Shown one piece after another: positions 26,344 to 33,175 of a stretch of 33,175 nucleotides of DNA. The notes beneath the pieces are model-generated. The model was not told the DNA's origin and ran no database searches. It was given only the letters and a program-made list of their open reading frames with translations. This DNA comes from an uncultured Gammaproteobacteria bacterium (lineage in GTDB: Bacteria > Pseudomonadota > Gammaproteobacteria > Arenicellales > UBA868): assembly GCA_913051905.1 (NCBI GenBank), contig CAJXBY010000005.1:1-33175 (forward strand). Direction: 5' to 3'. Position 1 is the first letter of the stretch, and every line of letters begins with the position of its first letter. Made by a program: the position numbers and the translations under genes.

Positions 26344-27339
26344 CTAGTCCGGGGCGCAGGACCGGATGAGCGTTTCAAAAACTGCTTTTGATTCCGGACC
26401 GCGGGCGAACGGGTTGATGATTGGCAGATCGATGCCTGACTCTCGGTAGGCCTCGATCTTTTCCCGGCACTCGGTGGCGGTACCTACGATACTGGTTGCG
26501 TCGATCATGTCGTCGGTTACAGCCCGTGTCGCCGCCTCTCGATCGCCCTGGTTCCAGGCTGCGGCTACCGTTGATGCCTCACGCGCGAAACCGTATTCCG
26601 CGATCAGGCGGTTGTAGCGCGGAAAGAACCCGAGGTAAAACGCAAGCCCGGGTCTCAGGGCATCCAGAGCATCACTGCGGTTGTCGGCAAGCGCTGCCGG
26701 GAGCAGTGAGGCCACCTTGACGTCGGCGGGGTTCCGACCGCCGCGCAGAGCACCTTCTGCGAGCCAACGCCGGGCGTATGCTCCCGTTTCCAGCGTGCTG
26801 CGGGTCAGGATGAGGCCGTCGGCAATCTCACCACAGACAGAAACCATCTTCGGAAAAAGTCCCGAGAGATAGATCGGGATGTCACTTCGTCTGGGACTGA
26901 ACCATAGATCGAATTGCTCGATTGTGACGGTTTCGCCGGCGTAGCTGACCGCGCCATCTCGCAGTAAAGTCCTGACAATATCGACACTTTCTCTCACTCT
27001 GGTAATCGGTTTGGCGTAGTTCATGCCATGCTCGGGTTCGACCTGAACCTTGTGGCTGGACCCCAGACCCAGAATGAATCGTCCTCCAGAGATATCGTCG
27101 ACTGTGGCTGCGGCCATCGCAATGGTCGGGACCGAGCGTACAAAAACGCTGGAGATCGCTGTGCCCAACCGGATGGTCGTTGTCTGCGCTGCACAGGCAG
27201 CAAGGATCGCGAACTGATCACCCCCGTGTGCCTCTGCGACCCAGGCCGACTCGTAGCCCAGTGATTCGGCCAGCTTGACGCATTCGACGATATCGGCCGG
27301 GCTGGGTCCGCCAGAAAATGCAATTCCTATGTGTGACAC
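26344..27339 (-). CDS. LLM-class flavin-dependent oxidoreductase (luciferase-like)
   Basis: TIM-barrel flavoprotein of 331 residues related to bacterial luciferase and F420-dependent methylenetetrahydromethanopterin reductase. Hallmarks are YESAWVAEAHGGDQFAILAACAAQTTTIRLGTAI and a central SGGRFILGLGSSH, followed by PIYLSGLFPKMVSVCGEIADGLILT. The enzyme uses FMN or F420 from solution; no flavin reductase gene is seen in the window. It stands alone on the minus strand and is divergent from the hydantoinase-type genes with a 166-base gap to the HyuB start. Family members oxygenate amides, cyclic imides and uracil (RutA), or reduce cofactors. With amide-hydrolysing genes next door, a ring-opening oxygenase role is a reasonable but unproven guess. 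Confidence 0.87.
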   Translation of the reverse strand: MSHIGIAFSGGPSPADIVECVKLAESLGYESAWVAEAHGGDQFAILAACAAQTTTIRLGTAISSVFVRSVPTIAMAAATVDDISGGRFILGLGSSHKVQVEPEHGMNYAKPITRVRESVDIVRTLLRDGAVSYAGETVTIEQFDLWFSPRRSDIPIYLSGLFPKMVSVCGEIADGLILTRSTLETGAYARRWLAEGALRGGRNPADVKVASLLPAALADNRSDALDALRPGLAFYLGFFPRYNRLIAEYGFAREASTVAAAWNQGDREAATRAVTDDMIDATSIVGTATECREKIEAYRESGIDLPIINPFARGPESKAVFETLIRSCAPD

Positions 27340-27505
27340 CTATCTCTCCCGGCTTCCAAGACCTTGGCTGTTGGGACCGACAGCGGCTCCGTGGCTCCCG
27401 GCAGTTCACATCAGAGCACGTTTGTGCCCCGTTTTGAACGAGCCGTTTATGATACGGTTGTTAACCAGTCGCCGCAGCCTGTCCCTAACTGGGGCCGATG
27501 AACCA

Positions 27506-29173
27506 ATGCCAGACCTAGACCCTGTGACGCTTTCCGTGCTCAAAGGCCGCCTGGAACAGATCGCCGACGAGATGGATGCGACCCTTTTCCGGTCGGCATT
27601 CAACCCGATCATTGCCGAAGCCCATGACGCCAGTCACGGCCTTTACCATGCCGACACCGGAGAAACGCTGGTTCAAGGGAAGAGCGGACTGCCGATCTTT
27701 GTCGGCACCATGTCATTCGCCGTCCGGATGGTGATTGAGCGCACTGCTGCGTCCGATGCGCCTTTAGTGCCGGGAGATACCTACGTCTTTAACGACCCCT
27801 ACGAGGGCGGTACTCACCTCTCTGATTTCAAACTGGTGCGCCCATATTTTCACCAGGGTGAGGTGTTCTGCTTCATTGCCTCCGTAGGTCATTGGCACGA
27901 CGTTGGCGGTAATGTGCCCGGAAATTACAACCCGGCAGCAACCGAGAGCTTCCAGGAGGGTATGCTGATTCCACCGGTCAAACTGTGTGAAGGCGGGCGG
28001 GTCCGGACCGACATCATCGATATCCTCAAAGCCAACTCCCGCTTGCCGGGATCCCTTTATGGCGATCTCAACGGACAGCTCAACGCGTTGGATCTGGGTG
28101 TACAACGGCTGGATGCGTTGCTGGCGGAATACGGTGCCGGCCGGGTCAAGCTCGCTTTCCGTGAACTGAAACAACGGGCCGAGACCATGATGCGCGGCCA
28201 TATTGCCGGACTGCCCAACGGCCGATATTCGGCTGAAGACTGGCTGGATAACGACGGTATCGACGACCAGCCGTTACGGATTGGGCTCGATATCGAGATC
28301 GGCGATGACACCATGTGCCTGGATTTCTCAAGGACAGCAGATTCATGTTCCGGCCCCGTCAATATTTCCAGGTCCACGACCATTGCGTGCTGTTACGTTG
28401 CCTTGAAGCACATCTTCAAGGAAGTCCCCGCAAACTCCGGGGTGCTCTCGCCGATCGAATTCGTTATCCCTGATAGCAGCCTGTTGTCAGCCCGTATGCC
28501 GCGACCGGTGGGTGGCTATACCGAGACCATTCTTCGGATCATCGATGTGATTTTCGTGGCGCTGTCACAGGCCGATCCCCTGATCTCCAACGGTTGTGCA
28601 TATGGCACGATCAACGCACTGTCACTCGCCGGATACCGCAGAGACGGGCAGCGGTGGGTGATGTTTTCTTTCTTTGGCGGAGGGCATGGTGGCCACCCCG
28701 AGGGTGACGGCCTCCACCACGGTAACGCACCGATCTCCACAGCCACGATACCGCCTTTGGAGATTCTTGAGGCGGCGTACCCGGTGTACTTCACGCAATG
28801 GGCACTCCGGCCGGACAGTGGGGGCCACGGCAAGCACCGGGGCGGTTGCGGGGCAGTTTATGAGATCGCTCTCTTGGAAGACGAAGCAGAAGTATTTCTG
28901 TTCGGCGATAGGGGAAAGTTTCCCCCGCCGGGTGTGGCGGGCGGATCACCTGGTAGCTGCAACCGATTCTCTTATGAGCAGGATGATGGATTTCACTCAC
29001 CGGAGCTGGTATCGAAGATCGTCGGTGTCAGACTGAAGAGAAATCAGCGGGTCCGCCTCGAGACGCCTGGGGGAGGTGGATACGGGTTGCCGGGTAAAAG
29101 AAGTCAGGCGTGTCACCAGGAGGACCGGCGGCTGGGTTATGTGACTACGGCCACCAACGAGGAACGGCAGTAG
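27506..29173 (+). CDS. hyuB: Hydantoinase B/oxoprolinase family protein
   Basis: HyuB-type subunit of 555 residues from ATG 27506 (MPDLDPVTLSVLKGRLEQIADEM), which is the family's usual beginning. In-frame codons reaching back to 27275 would overlap the LLM gene and show no homology. Visible family parts are LFRSAFNPIIAEAHDASHGLY, GDTYVFNDPYEGGTHLSDFKLVRPYF, ASVGHWHDVGGNVPGNY, the glycine-rich FFGGGHGG, and the C-terminal ETPGGGGYG. With HyuA it forms an ATP-dependent cyclic-amide-opening or carboxylase-like complex (N-methylhydantoinase, 5-oxoprolinase, caprolactamase and acetophenone carboxylase relatives). The last 25 residues after the glycine motif are charged and divergent. HyuA follows after 15 bases. 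Confidence 0.9.
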   Translation: MPDLDPVTLSVLKGRLEQIADEMDATLFRSAFNPIIAEAHDASHGLYHADTGETLVQGKSGLPIFVGTMSFAVRMVIERTAASDAPLVPGDTYVFNDPYEGGTHLSDFKLVRPYFHQGEVFCFIASVGHWHDVGGNVPGNYNPAATESFQEGMLIPPVKLCEGGRVRTDIIDILKANSRLPGSLYGDLNGQLNALDLGVQRLDALLAEYGAGRVKLAFRELKQRAETMMRGHIAGLPNGRYSAEDWLDNDGIDDQPLRIGLDIEIGDDTMCLDFSRTADSCSGPVNISRSTTIACCYVALKHIFKEVPANSGVLSPIEFVIPDSSLLSARMPRPVGGYTETILRIIDVIFVALSQADPLISNGCAYGTINALSLAGYRRDGQRWVMFSFFGGGHGGHPEGDGLHHGNAPISTATIPPLEILEAAYPVYFTQWALRPDSGGHGKHRGGCGAVYEIALLEDEAEVFLFGDRGKFPPPGVAGGSPGSCNRFSYEQDDGFHSPELVSKIVGVRLKRNQRVRLETPGGGGYGLPGKRSQACHQEDRRLGYVTTATNEERQ

Positions 29174-29188
29174 ATCACGGTCAGGCAG

Positions 29189-31264
29189 ATGACTACCGGG
29201 ACTGCACAGATCGTGATCGGCGTGGATGTCGGCGGAACGTTTACCGATATCTTCTTTCTGAATGAAGCGGATGGCAGCTGTGAGGTGGTCAAGGTCCCCA
29301 CTACCGGTGACGATCAGTCACGCGGTATTCAGCAGGGAATCTCTCGGGTCCTTGGTGGGCTCGGTGGGGTGGCAACAGTCATCCATGGGACGACGGTAGC
29401 GACCAACGCGCTGCTCGAACGCCAAGGCGCCCGGACTGGTCTGATCACCACACGCGGGTTTCGGGATGTGTTGGAAATGCGGCGTAGGGACCGGCCCGAC
29501 ACATGGGGTTTGTGGGGGGCATTCATTCCCCTGATTCCCAGGGATTTCCGTCTGGAAGTCGACGAAAGGGTGCTTGCGGACGGAACCGTGCTGAGACCGG
29601 TCGAGCCGGGCCAGGTCACCCGGGCCGCACAGCAGCTGCTTGACCAGGGAGCCGAGTCGGTCTGTGTTTTCTTCATCAATGCCTACGCCAATGATGACAA
29701 CGAACGTCGGGCCGTGGAGGCAGTGCGGGCAATATGGCCCAATCCACACGTGACTGCTGCATATGAGATCCTGCCGGAAATCAGGGAATTTGAGCGGGCC
29801 TCTACGGCGTCGTTGAACGCCTACCTGCAGCCCGTCGTAGGGGAATATCTCGAGCGTCTCGAGCGGGGGTTGCGTGGGGACGGGTTGAACGGGAACATCC
29901 TGATCGTACAGTCCAATGGCGGTGTGATGACAATCGACACGGCCTGCAGGCTTCCCGTCCGGACGGCATTGTCCGGTCCTGCGGCCGGTGTTATTGCAAG
30001 TGCCCATATCGCCCGTTCCGTGGGAATCGAGAACCTCATTACCTGCGATATGGGTGGGACCAGTTTTGATGTGTCGGTGATCGCGGAAGGCCGCAGCGAG
30101 ATGGTACCTCAGACCCAGATCGACTTTGGCTTGATCATCAGGACGCCGATGGTCGAGATCAGCACGATTGGTGCGGGGGGTGGTTCGATCGCATGGATCG
30201 ATGCGGGGGGGCTGCTCCAGGTCGGGCCTGAAAGCGCCGGGTCGGATCCCGGACCCGTCTGCTATGCACAGGGCAACGTTCATCCGACCGTGACCGATGC
30301 CAATCTTGTCCTCGGCCGCATCAATGCCCAGCAGCCCATTGGAGGCAGACAGGCCGCTCTTGATGTTGAATCGGCCCGGCTGGCGATTCAGCGGGAAATT
30401 GGCGAACCGTTGGGCCTGGAACCCATGGCAGCGGCCGAGGCCGTGATCCGCGTTGCCAACGCAAAAATGGCCGGTGCTATCCGGCTGGTCTCGGTGGAGC
30501 GCGGACACGATCCCAAAAACTTTGTTGCGATGCCGTTCGGCGGCAGTGGCGCGCTGCACGTGGGGTCACTGATCAAGGAGGTGGGTCTCGCCAGCGCGCT
30601 GATACCCCGTTACCCTGGTGTCACGAGTGCTTTAGGCTGTATCGTTGCGGACATGCGCCACGACCGGGTAATGACGATCAACCAGCTGCTGGAGGAACTG
30701 GATACAGTTGACCTGAGGCAAAGGGTTAAGGACAGTGCCGGACACGGTGAGGATCTGCTGCGCAAAGCGGGCATCCGTCTGGATGGCGTCGAAGTGCTAT
30801 GCGAGCTGGACATGAACTATATCGGCCAGACACACACCATTACAGTACCCCAGCATCTGCCGCTACCGGATGACGCCGACGTCCGGGCAGCCATCGCAGC
30901 GGCTTTCGACCGGTCCTATAGCGCGACATACGGGCGTCTGCTGGAAGGCATTCCCCTGCGGGTCCTGAACCTTCGGGTGGCCGTGGTGGGCAGGCGACCC
31001 GAATTTGATCTATCCGTCATTGCCCCTGCTGCCGGTGCCACCGCCACCGCTACGACGACCGGAGACCGGCAGGTATGGGTGGATGGGGAATGGCAACGGG
31101 CGGGAATTTACCAGCGGCTGACCTTACCCGTGGGTGAACGGATTCAGGGGCCGGCGGTCCTGGAGCAACCCGATGCGACGATCTTCATCGACCCGGGTCT
31201 GGAGGGTGAGGTAGATCGCTACGGTAACTTGGTCGTGCAGCGACTCCATTCTGCGTCTCCCTAG
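29189..31264 (+). CDS. hyuA: Hydantoinase A/oxoprolinase family protein
   Basis: ATP-binding subunit of 691 residues. The actin-like phosphate motif GVDVGGTFTDIFF near the N-terminus, VIHGTTVATNALLERQGARTGLITTRGFRDVLEMRR, SNGGVMTIDTACRLPVRTALSGPAAG, the second phosphate motif CDMGGTSFDVSV, and GAGGGSIAWID with GSDPGPVCY are all present. The C-terminal domain is complete. It phosphorylates the ring carbonyl of the substrate before hydrolysis or carboxylation by the HyuB partner. The stop TAG shares its G with the GTG of the next gene, indicating coupling. Substrate unknown; 5-oxoproline, N-substituted hydantoins or lactams are possible. Confidence 0.92.
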   Translation: MTTGTAQIVIGVDVGGTFTDIFFLNEADGSCEVVKVPTTGDDQSRGIQQGISRVLGGLGGVATVIHGTTVATNALLERQGARTGLITTRGFRDVLEMRRRDRPDTWGLWGAFIPLIPRDFRLEVDERVLADGTVLRPVEPGQVTRAAQQLLDQGAESVCVFFINAYANDDNERRAVEAVRAIWPNPHVTAAYEILPEIREFERASTASLNAYLQPVVGEYLERLERGLRGDGLNGNILIVQSNGGVMTIDTACRLPVRTALSGPAAGVIASAHIARSVGIENLITCDMGGTSFDVSVIAEGRSEMVPQTQIDFGLIIRTPMVEISTIGAGGGSIAWIDAGGLLQVGPESAGSDPGPVCYAQGNVHPTVTDANLVLGRINAQQPIGGRQAALDVESARLAIQREIGEPLGLEPMAAAEAVIRVANAKMAGAIRLVSVERGHDPKNFVAMPFGGSGALHVGSLIKEVGLASALIPRYPGVTSALGCIVADMRHDRVMTINQLLEELDTVDLRQRVKDSAGHGEDLLRKAGIRLDGVEVLCELDMNYIGQTHTITVPQHLPLPDDADVRAAIAAAFDRSYSATYGRLLEGIPLRVLNLRVAVVGRRPEFDLSVIAPAAGATATATTTGDRQVWVDGEWQRAGIYQRLTLPVGERIQGPAVLEQPDATIFIDPGLEGEVDRYGNLVVQRLHSASP

Positions 31265-31863
31265 TGAAAGCGTTGTCTGACACGGCCCTGCTTCTGATCG
31301 ATCTGCAGAACGATTTTCTGCATCCTGACGGTGCTTATGCCCGGGCCGGCGTCTCCTGCGAGGCGATCGCTGCATTGCCGGCCATGCTAGTCCCCGTCCG
31401 GGATGCGGTCCGAAGCGCTGGTGGATGGATTGTTTCGACGCACTTCACGCTGGTGCCAGGGCGGGATGCCGAACCGCTGATCGATCGGCATCTGCGAGAC
31501 CTCCGTCCTTTTCTGACCCGCGGCGATTTTGCACCAGGTAGTTTTGGTCATGCCCTGGTGGACGAGCTTTCCCCGGCCGACCTGTCGGTCGAGAAGGTTG
31601 CCTACTCAGCGTTTCACATGTCTCGGCTGGAGTGGGTGCTTCGCAAGGCGGGCATTACCCGACTTGTTGCCGGCGGCATTGTTACCAATGGCGGTGTTGC
31701 ATCAACGGTTCGCGACGCACACGTTCGCGGCTTCGACGTGACTGTTCTGTCTGATGGCTGTGCAGCCTTCGAGCGGCGGGTGCACGAAGTGAACCTGGAG
31801 GCGCTCGGCGGTATTGCCCAGCTGAGCACCTGCGCAGCACTGATCGATCAATTGGCCGGTTGA
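31264..31863 (+). CDS. Isochorismatase-like protein with Gly in place of catalytic Cys
   Basis: Rossmann-like hydrolase of 199 residues starting at a GTG overlapping the HyuA stop by one base. Of the triad, Asp13 (LLLIDLQNDF) and Lys111 (VEKVAYSAF) are present. The nucleophile position in GGIVTNGGVASTVRDA is Gly144; cysteine amidohydrolases have TNxCV here. Isochorismatases (EntB, PhzD) also have Gly at this position and use acid-catalysed vinyl-ether hydrolysis. One base (GGT versus TGT) separates Gly from Cys. Coupling to HyuA suggests it acts on the product of the HyuAB complex, where N-carbamoyl- or maleamate-amidase relatives are usual. Either the chemistry is different or the amidase activity has been lost. 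The reading frame is otherwise intact. Confidence 0.85.
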   Translation: MKALSDTALLLIDLQNDFLHPDGAYARAGVSCEAIAALPAMLVPVRDAVRSAGGWIVSTHFTLVPGRDAEPLIDRHLRDLRPFLTRGDFAPGSFGHALVDELSPADLSVEKVAYSAFHMSRLEWVLRKAGITRLVAGGIVTNGGVASTVRDAHVRGFDVTVLSDGCAAFERRVHEVNLEALGGIAQLSTCAALIDQLAG

Positions 31864-31924
31864 TCCGGGTGCGGCGTCTGGGTCGAAGGTATCGCGCCTG
31901 AAATACGGGCCTGGCTGGCCGGGT

Positions 31925-32866
31925 CTACGGACGCTCAAAAGGACCGGCTATCGCCGGGTCGCCGCCGGCGGGCATCCTCCGGCTGCCGATCAGGACTACC
32001 GCGGATTCACCGGCCGGCTCGTCGAGTCGGAGTTCAAGGCCAGAGGACCGGCCGACTTTCTGCCACAGCCATGACCGGTCAGGGTCATCCGAGAAAACCA
32101 CAAAGCCTTTCCCCCGCAGTACGCTGGGTGGCAGCGACTCAGCCCAGACATTAAATTGATCCCGGTCCAGAGCCTGGCGTTGCGACAAGACGCAGCTTCG
32201 AAACGGCTCGTGGCCGGGGCTGCCCGAGATATCCTGCCCAGTGCGGGAGCTATTTAGGGGCTCGATACCGCCCAGCAGCACAGCCGGGTCCAGGCTTTCA
32301 CGATCGCAGGTCACCGTCGGGCAGCCAGGATGAATCTCGATCAGAGCGGCCGTGACCGCTTCCAGTGTCTCGGCATTCGCCAGACCGATCTTGTTGATGA
32401 CTAGGATATCGGCTTCCCTGAGCTGAGTGGTGACGGCATCCTCGATCAGACTGTCCTGAAGATGCGAGAGTATCTGAGAAGCATCAACCAGTACGACGGA
32501 TCCGTTCGGGCTGAGGCCCGGGTCCAGCTTGGCAATGTCCATGATTCGACGGGGATTGGATACGCCGCTGGCTTCAACAACCAGCTGATCGAATTCCTCG
32601 GCCCGGTCCATGACCATACTCATTGCGCTGATGAAGCCGCCAGCCATGCTGCAGCACATGCAGCCATTGGCCAGCGCAATGGTTTCTCCATCGTGTCGGG
32701 TGACCAGTCGCTCGTCGATATTCAGTTCCCCGAAGTCATTGATTAATACAGCGAAGCGGGTGCCCCCGGCGTTCTCCAGCAGGCGGTTCAGCATGGTGGT
32801 CTTGCCGGCGCCAAGAAATCCGCCGATGACGGTAAAAGGCAGTGTTGGGGCAGCGGATGGCTTCAA
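31925..32866 (-). CDS. COG0523/CobW-family G3E GTPase (putative metallochaperone)
   Basis: G3E-family P-loop GTPase of about 313 residues. Walker A GGFLGAGKTT is at 15-24, VLINDFGELNID holds the switch region, and the metal-binding CMCC (Cys69, Cys71, Cys72) is intact. VVEASGVSNP follows, and the base-recognition motif is NKIG (158-161) instead of NKxD. The C-terminal CobW domain is present (FRSCVLSQRQALDRDQFNVWAESLP, then WLWQKVGRSSGLELRL). The start is uncertain. TTG 32866, eight bases after the upstream stop, gives the normal N-terminus KPSAAPTLPFTVIGGF. An ATG at 32938 or GTG at 32911 would lie inside the amidohydrolase gene. These proteins deliver or insert Zn, Fe or Co into client metalloenzymes. 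The adjacent amidohydrolase is a natural candidate client, as is the NicX-like enzyme (inference). Confidence 0.85.
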   Translation of the reverse strand: MKPSAAPTLPFTVIGGFLGAGKTTMLNRLLENAGGTRFAVLINDFGELNIDERLVTRHDGETIALANGCMCCSMAGGFISAMSMVMDRAEEFDQLVVEASGVSNPRRIMDIAKLDPGLSPNGSVVLVDASQILSHLQDSLIEDAVTTQLREADILVINKIGLANAETLEAVTAALIEIHPGCPTVTCDRESLDPAVLLGGIEPLNSSRTGQDISGSPGHEPFRSCVLSQRQALDRDQFNVWAESLPPSVLRGKGFVVFSDDPDRSWLWQKVGRSSGLELRLDEPAGESAVVLIGSRRMPAGGDPAIAGPFERP

Positions 32867-32873
32867 CGATCTG

Positions 32874-33175
32874 TCACGTCCCGTTGCGGGCCGCCGGGTA
32901 GGGCGTTCCACCCACCACCGTACCCCAGACAGGTACATCCTTCAGTCGTTCTGGTGGGACGTCTACGGGATCCTCTTCTAGGATGGCAAAGTCGGCAAAT
33001 TTGCCGGGCTCGATGCTCCCGACCAGATGATCCAGATGCAGCGTGTAGGCGGCGCCCAGCGTTATCGCCTGTAACGCATCATCCACCGGGATGCGTTCGT
33101 TGGGGCCGAGTACCTGTCCACTAACCGTCAGCCGATTGACAGCACACCAGGCGGTAAAGAGTGGGTCCAGGGGTG
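32874..33175 (-). CDS. Amidohydrolase family protein (YtcJ-like), C-terminal end only
   Basis: The minus-strand frame is open to the window edge; its N-terminal part and start lie beyond 33175. The visible roughly 100 residues begin PLDPLFTAWCAVNRLTVSGQ and continue with DDALQAITLGAAYTLHLDHLVGSIEPGKFADFAILEEDP. They end with VWGTVVGGTPYP, the normal C-terminus of amidohydrolase family 3 (YtcJ-type) enzymes. These are metal-dependent exo-acting hydrolases of N-acyl or related amides. The catalytic metal ligands are in the missing part. The CobW-type gene starts within eight bases of its stop, so they are one transcript. Confidence 0.88.
   Translation of the reverse strand, partial: PLDPLFTAWCAVNRLTVSGQVLGPNERIPVDDALQAITLGAAYTLHLDHLVGSIEPGKFADFAILEEDPVDVPPERLKDVPVWGTVVGGTPYPAARNGT

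Noticed and set aside
27422..27453. Promoter before HyuB (TATGAT at 27448-27453)
   Set aside because: No -35 element at proper spacing; the nearest TTG-containing hexamers are 8 or 20 bases away.
27275..27505. Longer N-terminus for the HyuB gene starting at 27275
   Set aside because: The extension overlaps the divergent LLM gene and is rich in residues unrelated to the family; HyuB proteins begin at the DPVTLSVLKGRLE region, matching ATG 27506.
29318..30559. Long minus-strand open frame (413 codons) opposite HyuA
   Set aside because: It lies wholly antisense to a gene with clear family motifs, has no recognisable domain, and is rich in His, Arg, Pro and Asp as expected from a shadow frame of a GC-rich gene.
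1..33175. Mobile element, phage or defence island, CRISPR array, tRNA
   Set aside because: No transposase, integrase, terminal repeats, spaced direct repeats or tRNA-like cloverleaf was seen; all gaps are short and the genes are catabolic or transport genes.

Overview
The window is a gene-dense, moderately GC-rich bacterial segment with no rRNA, tRNA, CRISPR array or insertion sequence that I can see. It contains a TRAP carrier, CoA-thioester aromatic degradation genes, a MarR regulator and a five-gene peptide-type ABC importer. Together with the codon use, these point to a heterotrophic proteobacterium; I cannot name the genus. No gap between genes exceeds 300 bases.

Region 1 (1-3798): the end of a TRAP transporter large permease on the plus strand converges on a minus-strand pair, a stand-alone old-yellow-enzyme-type flavin oxidoreductase followed by a short-chain dehydrogenase. 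Region 2 (3799-11582) starts at an AT-rich divergent promoter with an operator-like dyad. It encodes what looks like a complete aryl-CoA 'dearomatise first' route of the 2-aminobenzoyl-CoA/salicylyl-CoA type: a two-domain flavin monooxygenase/reductase, an SDR, a MarR regulator, a crotonase, an acyl-CoA dehydrogenase, a benzoate/2-aminobenzoate-CoA ligase and a Rid-family protein.

Region 3 (11640-17227) continues on the same strand with short gaps or overlaps. It adds a homolog of the Fe(II) enzyme NicX (2,5-dihydroxypyridine dioxygenase), an alpha/beta hydrolase in the place where NicD might be expected, an acyl-CoA-dehydrogenase-fold protein lacking the usual catalytic Glu, a second acyl-CoA ligase and an RNase Z-like metallo-beta-lactamase. 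This mix of aryl-CoA chemistry and a pyridine-type ring-cleavage dioxygenase is the most unusual content of the window.

Region 4 (17336-26290): a sulfatase with a strong -10 box only six bases before its ATG (probably a leaderless message), a third AMP-forming ligase, and a complete ABC importer (binding protein, hairpin, two permeases, two ATPases). Region 5 (26344-33175): a luciferase-like flavin oxidoreductase on the minus strand, then HyuB-HyuA type hydantoinase/oxoprolinase subunits coupled to an isochorismatase-like protein whose nucleophilic Cys is Gly. These converge on a COG0523/CobW GTPase and the C-terminal end of a metal-dependent amidohydrolase that runs off the window.

Working together (inference): the TRAP and ABC systems would import an aromatic or amide-containing compound. 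Hydrolases (sulfatase, hydantoinase-type, amidohydrolase) could release the core. CoA ligases activate it, and the monooxygenase/reductase plus beta-oxidation-like enzymes open and degrade the ring. Several enzymes carry substitutions at normally essential residues, so the actual substrates may differ from those of the named families.
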